64,000 nucleotides of DNA from Rhizobium album (GTDB lineage: Bacteria > Pseudomonadota > Alphaproteobacteria > Rhizobiales > Rhizobiaceae): positions 1 to 64,000 of the forward strand of contig NZ_QFBC01000011.1 in NCBI RefSeq assembly GCF_003122325.1, in the 5' to 3' direction. Below, in pieces: positions 33,399-42,039 of the stretch. Numbering within the stretch: position 1 is the first letter of the stretch; each line of letters starts with the position of its first letter. Under the pieces are notes generated by a model that saw only the letters and a program-made list of their open reading frames with translations, searched no databases and was not told the origin of the DNA. The position numbers and the translations under genes were made by a program.

Positions 33399-34247
33399 TC
33401 AGATCAGGCCGTATTGCCGTGCCTTGTTGCGCAGGAAGGGCAGGCCGTTACCCATCACCTCTGCCTCATCTTTGGCCACCGGGCGCCAGACGGCAAGTCC
33501 ATAAGCCACTTCCGGCGGCATATTGATGAAACTTTCCATCGCCAGGCCCCCCTTGAAGTCGATCGCTGCCAGCGCGGCATAGATCTCGTCCCAGGGGACG
33601 TTGCCATAACCCGGGGTGCCGCGGTCGCTTTCAGAAAGATGGATGTATTTCAGGTGGTCGCGGGCGTCGAGAATACCGTTTGCCGCGCCTTTTTCCTCGA
33701 TGTTCATGTGGTAGGTGTCGAGATGCACGAAGATATTGTCGGCGCCGACGCGCTCGATCATCTCCACCGCCTGTTTTCCGGTGTTGATCAGGTGATTTTC
33801 GTAACGGTTGACGGCCTCGACGCCGAGTTCGATGCCGAGCGGCTTGGTGTGCTTGGCCGCGGCATCGAGAACGCGGGCAATGTTGTCATATTCGCCCTGC
33901 GTCGGCGGCACGCCGGTGCGCTCGCCGATACCGCCGAAGATGACGCCAGACAGCGCTTCGGCACCCATTTCCTTGGTCTTGTCGATGGCGACCTTCAGGT
34001 GTTCGATGGCCGCATCCGGGCGAACGGAGGCCCAGGCGCTTTCCGGCAGGCCGAGCGAGCAGACGGCGCGCAGCTTGTGTTTTTCGAGCAGCGCGCGGGT
34101 GTGCGGCGCATCGACCATCGGCGCGTTGAGCAATGCGATTTCGAGGAAATCCATTTCATATTTGACGGCGGCGGCGATGGCCCGCTCGGCGCCGGCGCGA
34201 TCCCAGTTCATGGTCCACATGCTGGTGTGAACGCCAAATCCTTGCAT
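33399..34247 (-). CDS. Sugar isomerase/epimerase, D-tagatose/psicose 3-epimerase-like
   Basis: The 282-residue xylose-isomerase-like TIM barrel has the layout of ketose 3-epimerases. The catalytic and metal Glu is in LGVEAVNRYENH, the Asp in IFVHLDTYHMNIEE, the His in YIHLSESDRGTPGYG, and a second Glu in GLAMESF, with W/P-rich N-terminal GVHTSMW. These match the D-tagatose 3-epimerase/D-psicose 3-epimerase group, known from Agrobacterium and Pseudomonas. The start ATG 34247 has AGGAGA upstream. It lies between the importer genes and the kinase, so it presumably converts an imported ketose to the C3 epimer used by the kinase. Related inosose or hydroxypyruvate isomerases are less likely given the motif spacing. 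Confidence 0.84.
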   Translation of the reverse strand: MQGFGVHTSMWTMNWDRAGAERAIAAAVKYEMDFLEIALLNAPMVDAPHTRALLEKHKLRAVCSLGLPESAWASVRPDAAIEHLKVAIDKTKEMGAEALSGVIFGGIGERTGVPPTQGEYDNIARVLDAAAKHTKPLGIELGVEAVNRYENHLINTGKQAVEMIERVGADNIFVHLDTYHMNIEEKGAANGILDARDHLKYIHLSESDRGTPGYGNVPWDEIYAALAAIDFKGGLAMESFINMPPEVAYGLAVWRPVAKDEAEVMGNGLPFLRNKARQYGLI

Positions 34248-34251
34248 GATA

Positions 34252-35244
34252 TTATCTCCTGTTTTTCAAAATCTTGAAATGTCCCGCCATCCAGCGCAGG
34301 ATCATGATGCCGACGAGGAGGATGCCCCAGACGGCGGTGGCGAGGTGTTGGTTGGCGCCGAGCAGGTTCAGCCCGGACGACAGCAGCTGCAGCACGATCA
34401 GCGCGACGAAGACCGGAATGACGCGGCCGAAACCGCCGAACGGATTGACGCCGCCGAGGAAGCAGGCGAGCACCGTGATCAAGAGATAGGACTCGCCGTG
34501 GCCGACGCGCACCGAGTTGAAGCGGGCGAGCATGATGATGCCGGCGACCGAGCACATCAGCCCGGACAGTGCATAGACCCAGACGATGACCTTGCGGGTG
34601 TTGATGCCGGAATAGCGCACCGCCTCGATGTTCGAGCCGATCATCGTCGTGTTGAAGCCGAGTTTCGTCCGCGTCAGAAGCACATGCCAGGCCAGCACGC
34701 AGAGCACGAAGACGATCAGCGGCACGGGGATGCCGAGAAGCGAGCCGTGGCCGAGCGGGCGAATGAAATCGGGAAAACCGGAGATGTCGCCGCCGCGGGT
34801 CAGAAACTCGCCGAGGCCGCGTAAAAAAATCATCATCGACAGCGAGACGAGGATCGGGTGGGCGCGCGTGAAGGCGATGACCAGGCCCATGACCACGCCG
34901 CTTGCCGCGCCCACTGCAAGGGCGAGCACGACGCCGAGGATCAGCGCGCCGACACCGGCATCGGCGCCGCCGTAGGATTGCAGCACCCAGGCGAGCGTCA
35001 GCCCGGCGATGTTGGCGGTGAAGGTGATGGCGAGATTGAGGCCGCCGGTGAGGATCGGCAGCAGCATGGCGAGCGTCAGCAGCCCGAGTTCGGGAAGCTG
35101 GAACGCCACCGAACCGAAGGTGGCGGCGCTGATGAACTGCGGCGAGGCGATGCCGAAGATCAGCATGACGGCGACGAAAGCCATGGACGGTCCGGCCATT
35201 TCCGGGCCCGCGAGATCCTTCAAGCGCTCGAAAAGCTTGCTCAT
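34252..35244 (-). CDS. RbsC-type sugar ABC permease
   Basis: The 330-residue membrane protein belongs to the BPD_transp_2 family, with LTLAMLLPILTGGLNLAITFTANIAGL, LVSLSMMIFLRGLGEFLT, GINTRKVIVWVYALSGLMCSVAGIIMLAR and the Gly-rich FLGGVNPFGGFG. The start ATG 35244 overlaps the stop of the upstream permease gene by four bases; earlier in-frame codons lie inside that gene. It forms the channel with the neighbouring permease, energised by the RbsA-type ATPase at 36235. The epimerase gene begins four bases after its stop. Confidence 0.9.
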   Translation of the reverse strand: MSKLFERLKDLAGPEMAGPSMAFVAVMLIFGIASPQFISAATFGSVAFQLPELGLLTLAMLLPILTGGLNLAITFTANIAGLTLAWVLQSYGGADAGVGALILGVVLALAVGAASGVVMGLVIAFTRAHPILVSLSMMIFLRGLGEFLTRGGDISGFPDFIRPLGHGSLLGIPVPLIVFVLCVLAWHVLLTRTKLGFNTTMIGSNIEAVRYSGINTRKVIVWVYALSGLMCSVAGIIMLARFNSVRVGHGESYLLITVLACFLGGVNPFGGFGRVIPVFVALIVLQLLSSGLNLLGANQHLATAVWGILLVGIMILRWMAGHFKILKNRR

Positions 35245-36242
35245 GGCCGTTTTCCTTCCGAACGCGCCAAGGGTAAAAGCTTCTCGATGCTGGTATTCGA
35301 CAGGGTGATGGCGACGAGGATGATGGCGCCGACGATCATCTTGAAGGCGAAAGGCGAGACGCCCATCAGGTTCAGGCCGTTCTGGGTGATCGACACGAGC
35401 AGCACGCCGAGCACGCAGCCGAACACCGAGCCCTTGCCGCCACCGAGCCGCGCGCCGCCGAGCACGACGGCGGCCAGAACGTCGAGCTCGCGGCCGTAGA
35501 GCGCATTGGGTACGACCTCCTGGGCATAATGCGCCTGGACGAGACCGGCGATGCCGGCCATCAGCCCCAACCAGCCGAAGGCGATGAACTGCATGGCGCC
35601 GATCGGGATGCCGAAGCGCCGCGCCCCTTCCGGATTGTCGCCGAAGGCATAAAGCTGCCGCCCCGTCGTCGTGCGGGTGATCAGCAGCCAGGTGGCGATG
35701 ACGCAGACGACCATGACCAGCACCGGCAGGGTGATCTCCACCCATGTGCCGTTGGCCATTTCATGTTCGAACAGCACGACGCGGGTCGTCAGCCAGTCGG
35801 GCAGGTCGTAGATCGACACGCCCTTGGTGAAGAACATCAGCAGGCCGAAGTAGATGTTGAAGGTGGAGATCGTCGCGACGATGGAGATGATGCGGAAGCG
35901 GTGGATCAGGAAGGCGTTGAAGGCGCCGAGCACGATGCCCGCCGTGCCCGCAAGCAGGAAGCCGAACAGCCAGTTGCCGCCGCCGATCCAGCCGAGCATC
36001 ACCGCCGTGACGTACTGGACGACGGAAGCGGCGACCGCAAAGGAGATGTCGATGCCGCCGGCGATCAGCACCACCAGCAATCCGACCGCGAAGATGATGT
36101 TGACCGAACTGGTATTGAGCAGGTCGAAGGCATTGCCGAGCGTGAAGAAATTCTCCGTCGCGAAGGACAGGAACAGGCTGATCAGCAGGATGACCAGCAG
36201 CAGGGCGGATTCAGTTGCATGGGTTCGGATGTAGCTATGCAT
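35241..36242 (-). CDS. RbsC-type sugar ABC permease, second subunit
   Basis: The 333-residue protein has about ten hydrophobic helices: NIIFAVGLLVVLIAGGIDISFAVAASV, ATISTFNIYFGLLMFFT, and VVLGGARLGGGKGSVFGCVLG near the C-terminus. It is divergent in sequence from its partner at 34252, so the channel is probably a heterodimer, as in Lsr- and Rha-type importers. It overlaps the ATPase gene by eight bases and the next permease by four. Confidence 0.9.
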   Translation of the reverse strand: MHSYIRTHATESALLLVILLISLFLSFATENFFTLGNAFDLLNTSSVNIIFAVGLLVVLIAGGIDISFAVAASVVQYVTAVMLGWIGGGNWLFGFLLAGTAGIVLGAFNAFLIHRFRIISIVATISTFNIYFGLLMFFTKGVSIYDLPDWLTTRVVLFEHEMANGTWVEITLPVLVMVVCVIATWLLITRTTTGRQLYAFGDNPEGARRFGIPIGAMQFIAFGWLGLMAGIAGLVQAHYAQEVVPNALYGRELDVLAAVVLGGARLGGGKGSVFGCVLGVLLVSITQNGLNLMGVSPFAFKMIVGAIILVAITLSNTSIEKLLPLARSEGKRP

Positions 36243-37749
36243 AGACCGCCTCCTCGATCTCGGCGAGGCTCGCCTGGCGCGGATCGTATTCGCCGACGAT
36301 GCGGCCTTTCTTCATGTGCAGCACCCTGTCGGCGTTGAAATAGACCTCCGGCACCTCGTCCGAAATCAGGATGATGGCGAGGCCGGTTTCCGCCAGCCGG
36401 GCGACGATATCGAAGATGCCGGCGCGGGCGCCGACGTCGACGCCGACGGTCGGGGCGTCGAGGATCAGAAGTTTTGGGTCCGTCGCCAGCCATTTGGCGA
36501 TGGCGACACGCTGCTGATTGCCGCCGGAAAGCGTCGAGATCGCATCGTCCTGCAGGCCGATCTTGACGCCGAGTTCGGCGATCCAGTGCTTGACGAGGCT
36601 ACGCTTGCGGTCCTCGGAGATCAGGCCGCCGGCGATGATTTTCCGCAGCGAAGCGATGACGAGATTGTCGGCGATCGATTGCGGCTGAACCAGGCCGAGC
36701 GATAGACGGTCTTCGGAGAGATAGGCGATGCCGGCGGCAATCGCCTCGCGGTTGGAGGAAAAGGAGATCGGCCGGCCATCGAGTGCCATCCGACCCGCGG
36801 TCGGATGAAGCATGCCGAACAGCGACAGCGCCAGTTCGGTGCGCCCGGCGCCAAGCAGGCCGGTGATGCCGAGCGTTTCGCCGCTGCGCACCGTCAGGCT
36901 GACATCCTCGAACTGGCCGCGACGGGTCAGACCTTCGAGTTCGAGCACGACCGGGCGATCCTGCTTCGGTTTGGCCCTGACCTGCTGGTCGAAGGTCTTG
37001 CCGGTCATCAGTTCGGTGATCCGCGATTGCGTCATGCCGTCCGCTGGATAGACCCCGACCAGCGCGCCGTCGCGCAGCACGGTGATGCGGCTGGAGATTT
37101 CCAGCACTTCGGCAAGGCGGTGGCTGACGAAGACGACGGCGACGCCGGAAGCGGAAAGGTTGCGGACGATATCGAGCAGATAATCGGTTTCCGATTGCGT
37201 CAGCGAGGCGGTCGGCTCGTCCATGAAGACGACCCTGGCTTCGCCGACCAGCGCCCGGGCGATGGCGACGATCTGCCTCTGGGCAATGGCGTAGGATTTC
37301 AGCGGCAGGTCGACATCCAGCGACACGCCGAGCCGGGCGAGCGCATCGGTGGCGATATTGCGCATGCGGCCGTAATTCACCAGCCGCGGCCAGCCGCCGA
37401 CCATGGTTTCGAAAGCGATGTTTTCGGCGACGCTCATTTCGGGGAAAAGCGCAAGATCCTGCCAGATGACCTTGATGCCGGAAGCCTGCGCCGTCACCGG
37501 CGACATATGGCTGTAGGCCTGGCCGTCATAGGTGATTTCGGCGCCGGTTTCCGGGCGGTAGACGCCGGTGATGATCTTGATCAGCGTGCTTTTGCCCGAG
37601 CCATTTTCACCGGCAAGGCAATGAACCTCGCCCGGACGAACTTCGAAGCTGACATCCTTCAGCGCCTTGACACCGCCGAATGTCATATTGATGTGTCGCA
37701 GGGCGAGCAGCGGCTTGTCGTTGCCCTCTGCGCCAGCGGGATTGTTCAT
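36235..37749 (-). CDS. RbsA-type sugar ABC ATPase
   Basis: The 504-residue tandem ATPase has a first domain with Walker A GENGSGKST, IAQRQIVAIARAL as signature region and VVFMDEPTASLTQ. The second domain has the degenerate Walker A GLLGAGRTELAL, usual for this family, with LSGGNQQRVAIAKWL and LLILDAPTVGVDVG. In that second Walker B the catalytic Glu position reads Ala (LILDAPT), so the second site is probably weak in hydrolysis, as known for RbsA-like proteins. It follows the binding-protein gene after 87 bp and overlaps the permease gene. Confidence 0.92.
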   Translation of the reverse strand: MNNPAGAEGNDKPLLALRHINMTFGGVKALKDVSFEVRPGEVHCLAGENGSGKSTLIKIITGVYRPETGAEITYDGQAYSHMSPVTAQASGIKVIWQDLALFPEMSVAENIAFETMVGGWPRLVNYGRMRNIATDALARLGVSLDVDLPLKSYAIAQRQIVAIARALVGEARVVFMDEPTASLTQSETDYLLDIVRNLSASGVAVVFVSHRLAEVLEISSRITVLRDGALVGVYPADGMTQSRITELMTGKTFDQQVRAKPKQDRPVVLELEGLTRRGQFEDVSLTVRSGETLGITGLLGAGRTELALSLFGMLHPTAGRMALDGRPISFSSNREAIAAGIAYLSEDRLSLGLVQPQSIADNLVIASLRKIIAGGLISEDRKRSLVKHWIAELGVKIGLQDDAISTLSGGNQQRVAIAKWLATDPKLLILDAPTVGVDVGARAGIFDIVARLAETGLAIILISDEVPEVYFNADRVLHMKKGRIVGEYDPRQASLAEIEEAVYA

Positions 37750-37836
37750 GGCACGCCTGTGAATTCTGATGTCTGAGAGACTTGCCGGGCCAGCCGAAGC
37801 CAGCCCAGCAGCCGGGAGTAACCCTGAGGCGACGGA

Positions 37837-38823
37837 TCAGAGGCCCATGGCCGCAAGATCGGCAACCGTATCCTTGTTGATCGGCACCAACTGGTCGACG
37901 ATGATGTTGCGGTTTTCGAAATCCGGGTGGATGACGCCGAGACCTTCGATCTCTTCGCCGTCCTTGATCTCCTCACCCTTCATCAGTTTCTGCGCCAGCG
38001 TGACGAAGACTTCGCCGGCCTGCTTCGGGTTCCACATGAAGCCGCCGGAAATCGCGTCGGATTTCACCAGCTTCTGGCCCTGCCCCGGCGAAAACGGACC
38101 GAACACGAAGATCTCGCCGACCTTGCGGCGTTCTTCGACGGCGCGGCCGGCGCCGATCGGGCCCTGGCTGCCGAAGGCCAGGAAGCCCTTGAGATCCGGG
38201 TTGGCGGAAATCAGGTCGAGCGCCGTGCTGCGGCTTTTGTCGACATCTTCGGCGACGCCGTAACGATCGCCGACCAGTTCCATCTCGGGATGGTTCTTCT
38301 TGAGATAGGCGATGGCCGCATCCGCCCAGGCATTGTGAAGCGGGACGGTCAGCGAACCGACGAAGACGGCATATTTGCCTTTGCCGCCCATCTTTTCGGC
38401 CAAGAGCTTGCCATGCGCCTCACCGAAGCCGGTGGACGAAGCGAGTTCGAAATCCCAGTCTGCACCCTTCTGGCTCGGCGATTCATGGGTGATGACGATG
38501 ATGCCCTGTTCCTTGGCCTTGCTCAGCACCGGCTCCAGAACCTTGGCATCGTTGGGCACCACACCGATGACTTTTACGCCCTGGGCGATCAGGTCTTCGA
38601 TGGCGCGCACCTGCAGGGCCGGGTCGGCGCTCGTCGGGCCGATCATGCTGGCATCGACGCCGAGCTTGGCGCCGCGCTCCTTGATGCCGGCTTCCATGGC
38701 GTTGAACCACGGGATACCGCCGATCTTGACGACGACACCGACCTTGCCTTCCTGTGCATAAGCGATCGTTGCCGCGGCAAGCGACAGCGAAGCCGCGAGA
38801 GCGGCAACCAGAAATCTCTTCAT
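37837..38823 (-). CDS. Sugar-binding protein of RhaS/LsrB type
   Basis: The 328-residue periplasmic protein has signal peptide MKRFLVAALAASLSLAAAT with cleavage after AYA. The core has VGVVVKIGGIPWFNAMEAGIKER, ADPALQVRAIEDLIAQGVKVIGVVPND and IIVITHESPSQKGADWDFELAS, close in style to rhamnose (RhaS) and AI-2 (LsrB) binding proteins. The start ATG 38823 has GGAGGAGG upstream; the upstream extension of the frame is not signal-like. It is the first gene of the importer/catabolic operon and divergent from lacI, with an obvious operator between them. The ligand is likely a deoxysugar or rare ketose. Confidence 0.9.
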   Translation of the reverse strand: MKRFLVAALAASLSLAAATIAYAQEGKVGVVVKIGGIPWFNAMEAGIKERGAKLGVDASMIGPTSADPALQVRAIEDLIAQGVKVIGVVPNDAKVLEPVLSKAKEQGIIVITHESPSQKGADWDFELASSTGFGEAHGKLLAEKMGGKGKYAVFVGSLTVPLHNAWADAAIAYLKKNHPEMELVGDRYGVAEDVDKSRSTALDLISANPDLKGFLAFGSQGPIGAGRAVEERRKVGEIFVFGPFSPGQGQKLVKSDAISGGFMWNPKQAGEVFVTLAQKLMKGEEIKDGEEIEGLGVIHPDFENRNIIVDQLVPINKDTVADLAAMGL

Positions 38824-38958
38824 TTTTTCCTCCTCCACAGGCTCCCTTGCGGGAACGCCACGGGCGTCCGCGTGTGCGGCGCCCTCCTCCAGGCATGGGT
38901 GGCGGACAAATGCCCCGCCTCCCTTCAGCAGCCGCTTCCTCAAACGGCACCAACCTTG

Positions 38959-38999
38959 TGCACAATCGATCTTTCTTTATTGCACAATCGATGGTGCAA
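38959..38999. promoter_or_regulatory. LacI-type operator and upstream half-site
   Basis: A 20-bp palindrome at 38980-38999 has halves TTGCACAATC and GATGGTGCAA, which pair at 9 of 10 positions around a central CG, the hallmark of LacI-family operators. A direct repeat of its left half, TGCACAATCGATC, lies at 38959-38971. Both lie between the divergent sugar-binding-protein and lacI genes, so the adjacent LacI protein probably represses both directions. The operator lies about 160 bp from the binding-protein start and 70 bp from lacI. Confidence 0.75.
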
Positions 39000-39068
39000 T
39001 AAATATCCAAGAGAATTATTCTTTCGTCAAGTGGCTTTCGGCGATAAGGGAAACCGCAGGAGAGATGG

Positions 39069-40127
39069 ATGAAGAACGACAGCAAGAAGAAGGCGACGAT
39101 CTATGATCTGTCGGTGATATCAGGCATTTCGCCCTCCACGGTCAGCGCGGTCCTGAACGGCACATGGCGCAAGCGGCGCATCAAGGAAAGCACCGCCGAT
39201 CTCATCCGCGACCTCGCCGAAAAGCACCAGTACACCACCAACCGCCAGGCCCAGGGCCTGCGCAGTTCGCGCTCAGGGCTCGTCGGGCTGATGTTGCCGG
39301 TTTACGACAACCGTTATTTCTCCTCGATGGCGCAGACCTTCGAGGCGCATGTGCGCCGGCACGGCCAATGCCCGATCGTCGTCAGCTCCAGCCGCGATCC
39401 GCAGGAGGAGCGCGAGACGGCGGAAAGCCTGATCTCCTATTCCATCGATGCGCTGTTCGTCTGCGGCGCCACCGATCCGGACGGCGTGCATGCCGTCTGC
39501 GAGAAGGCGGGGCTGAAACACATCAACATCGACCTTCCGGGCAGCCGCACCCATTCCGTCATCAGCGACAATTACACCGGCGGCCGCATCCTGACGGAGG
39601 CGATCATCCGGCAGTTTTCGGCAGGCGACCCGCTGCAGCCGGAGGAGCTCCTGTTGTTCGGCGGTCGCAACGACCATGCCAGCCGTGAGCGTATCCGTGG
39701 TTTCCGCGACGTGAAGCAGGAGATGATGGGCGCCGATATCGACGCCTCGATCCAGCCGACCGGTTATTCTCCCAATACCGCCCGTATCGCTTTCGAGAGC
39801 TTTTACGAGAAAGCCGGACGGTTGCCGCGGGCGCTGTTCATCAATTCGTCGATCAATTTCGAAGGCCTGTTGCGCTTCATGTCGGCGCATCCGCACGAAA
39901 ACTTCGCCGATCTCGTCGTCGGCTGCTACGATTACGATCCCTTCGCCTCGTTCCTTCCCTTCCCGGTGCTGATGATGCGCCAGGATGTCGAAGGCATGAT
40001 TGCCAAGGCGTTCGAACTGATCGAGGAATTGCCGGGGCCGCCGCAGATCCATCTCATCCGCCCGGACCTCGTGCTGCCGCGCACGGCCTTGCCGGGGCCT
40101 CTGGACAGCCTCAAGGATATCGACTGA
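39069..40127 (+). CDS. LacI-family transcriptional repressor
   Basis: The protein has 352 residues. The N-terminal LacI helix-turn-helix has ATIYDLSVISGISPSTVSAVLNG followed by the hinge region KHQYTTNRQAQGLRS. The periplasmic-binding-protein-like effector domain begins at SGLVGLMLPVYDNRYFS. ATG 39069 follows CAGGAGAG; an ATG at 39065 is out of frame. The protein is divergent from the rare-sugar importer operon and next to a strong LacI-type operator (38980-38999), so it is the obvious repressor, with the transported sugar or a phosphorylated product as inducer. The convergent ggt gene ends six bases after its stop. Confidence 0.92.
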   Translation: MKNDSKKKATIYDLSVISGISPSTVSAVLNGTWRKRRIKESTADLIRDLAEKHQYTTNRQAQGLRSSRSGLVGLMLPVYDNRYFSSMAQTFEAHVRRHGQCPIVVSSSRDPQEERETAESLISYSIDALFVCGATDPDGVHAVCEKAGLKHINIDLPGSRTHSVISDNYTGGRILTEAIIRQFSAGDPLQPEELLLFGGRNDHASRERIRGFRDVKQEMMGADIDASIQPTGYSPNTARIAFESFYEKAGRLPRALFINSSINFEGLLRFMSAHPHENFADLVVGCYDYDPFASFLPFPVLMMRQDVEGMIAKAFELIEELPGPPQIHLIRPDLVLPRTALPGPLDSLKDID

Positions 40128-40132
40128 CAGGG

Positions 40133-41869
40133 TCAGTAGCCCCTTGCTGCACCTGACAGCGCCCGGCTGTCGATGGCGCCGTTGTACCGCGCGCCGCCAC
40201 CTTTTTCGATTTCCGAAACGCTTTCCCCGCCCGCAAGAATCCCGGCCGCCTGGCCCCAGATCGGCCAGTTGCGGTCGATATCGACATCGTGGCCCATTGC
40301 GATCAGCATGCGGCGGGTATCGGGAGACAGCGCGAAGGGTTCCATATAGACCTTGTCCGGCAGCCACTGGTGATGGATGCGCGGTGCGTCGATGGCCTCC
40401 TGGATATTCATGCCGTGGTCGATAACGTTGATGATCGCTTCCAGCGTGATGGTGATGATACGAGCGCCGCCGGGGCTGCCGATCACCATGAACGGTTTGC
40501 CGTCCTTGGAAACGATGGTCGGGCTCATCGAGGAAAGCGGCGTCTTGTGCGGCTCGATGGCGTTGGCCTCACCCTGCACCAGGCCATAGAGGTTCGGCAC
40601 GCCGGGTTTCGAGGTGAAATCGTCCATCTCGTTGTTGAGCAGGATGCCGGTGCCGGGGGCGACAATGCCGGTGCCGAAGGAGCCGTTCAGTGTATAGGTG
40701 ACGGCAACGGCGTTGCCCTCGTCGTCGATGATCGAATAATGCGTCGTCTCGTGGCTTTCGCCAAAACCTTTTGGCATCAGCTCTTTGGAAACGCCGGCCT
40801 TGAACGGGTTGATCCGGTCGCGGATCTCCTTGGCATAAGCCTTGTCGAGCAGCTTTTCGACCGGATTTTCGACGAAATCCGGATCGCCGAGCGCGGCGTT
40901 ACGGTCGACATAGGCATGCCGCATCGCCTCGACCATGACATGCACCGTCTCGGCAGAGGCGTAACCCATGTAGGAGAGCGGATACCCTTCGAGAACGTTG
41001 AGGATCTCGCAAATGATCAGCCCACCCGAGGATGGCGGCGGCGAGGAGGCGATCTCGTAGCCACGGTAGTTGCAGCGCACCGGCTCCCGCTCATGAACGG
41101 CGTATTTTGCGAAATCCTCCACCGTCAGCACGCCGCCATTGTCGGCGCTGGCCTTGGCGATCTTTTCGGCGATCGTGCCTTTGTAGAAGGCATCGGGTCC
41201 CTTTTCGGAAATCGCAGCCAGCGCGGCGGCAAGGTCGGGCTGCACGAGCCGGTCGCCGGCATTGAAGGCGGCGCCGTCCGGCTTCAGGAAAATGGCTGCG
41301 GCCGCCTTGTCCTTCCTGAATTTCTTGGCCCCGCCCTGCAGCGAAACGGCATCGCCCTGCGACAGTACGAAACCTTCTTTCGCCAGGCGGATCGCGGGCG
41401 CCATCAATTCCTCTCGCGACAGCGTGCCGTATTTGGCCCGGGCAGTCTCGAAACCCATGACCGAACCCGGTACGCCGACCGCGAGGTAGCTGTCGGTGCT
41501 CAGGCCTTTGACCACCTCGCCCTCGGTATCCAGATACATGGTCTTGCTCGATCCGACCGGAGCCCGTTCGCGGAAATCGAGGAAGGTGGTCCTGCCGTCC
41601 TTGAGGCGGATGGTCATGAAACCGCCGCCGCCGATGTTGCCGGCGGTGGGATAGACGACCGCCAGCGCATAACCGACGGCGACCGCAGCATCGACGGCAT
41701 TGCCGCCCTTCTTCAGCACATCGATGCCGATATCCGAGGCAAGTGCCTGGGCGGTTACCACCATGCCATGCTCCACTTTCACCGGATCGGGCGATGCCGC
41801 AAGGGCCGGGCCATAACTCACGGCAAGAATGGAAAGAACGGCAATCACTTTCCGGCAAAGATCGGCCAT
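40133..41869 (-). CDS. ggt: Gamma-glutamyltransferase
   Basis: The 578-residue secreted N-terminal nucleophile hydrolase cleaves the gamma-glutamyl bond of glutathione and related compounds. The signal peptide ends near PALAA. The proenzyme processing site and catalytic Thr lie in SHETTHYSIIDDEGNAVAVTYTLN, and the later GSPGGARIITITLEAIINVIDHGM and SSMSPTIV segments match the small subunit. The lid and substrate residues FRERAP and GTGIVAPGTGILLNNEM are also present. I chose ATG 41869 (GGAGG eight bases upstream) over ATG 41875, which is too close to it. The gene stands alone. It may supply cysteinylglycine or release glutamate, and the 5-oxoproline-related pxp genes elsewhere are not obviously linked. 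Confidence 0.93.
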   Translation of the reverse strand: MADLCRKVIAVLSILAVSYGPALAASPDPVKVEHGMVVTAQALASDIGIDVLKKGGNAVDAAVAVGYALAVVYPTAGNIGGGGFMTIRLKDGRTTFLDFRERAPVGSSKTMYLDTEGEVVKGLSTDSYLAVGVPGSVMGFETARAKYGTLSREELMAPAIRLAKEGFVLSQGDAVSLQGGAKKFRKDKAAAAIFLKPDGAAFNAGDRLVQPDLAAALAAISEKGPDAFYKGTIAEKIAKASADNGGVLTVEDFAKYAVHEREPVRCNYRGYEIASSPPPSSGGLIICEILNVLEGYPLSYMGYASAETVHVMVEAMRHAYVDRNAALGDPDFVENPVEKLLDKAYAKEIRDRINPFKAGVSKELMPKGFGESHETTHYSIIDDEGNAVAVTYTLNGSFGTGIVAPGTGILLNNEMDDFTSKPGVPNLYGLVQGEANAIEPHKTPLSSMSPTIVSKDGKPFMVIGSPGGARIITITLEAIINVIDHGMNIQEAIDAPRIHHQWLPDKVYMEPFALSPDTRRMLIAMGHDVDIDRNWPIWGQAAGILAGGESVSEIEKGGGARYNGAIDSRALSGAARGY

Positions 41870-42039
41870 GGACATGTCCTCCGCTGCGGCAAGATCGAGC
41901 CGGAAGCAAATCCCGGCGCCGCTGCGATGTCCAGTCACAAAATCGGGTTTGATGTTGTACCTGTTTTGTTCTGGATCGCGAATCAGGCATAGGAGGAAGG
42001 CCATGTGCCTTTCAGATGCCGAACCGGGAGAGCCAGCCG

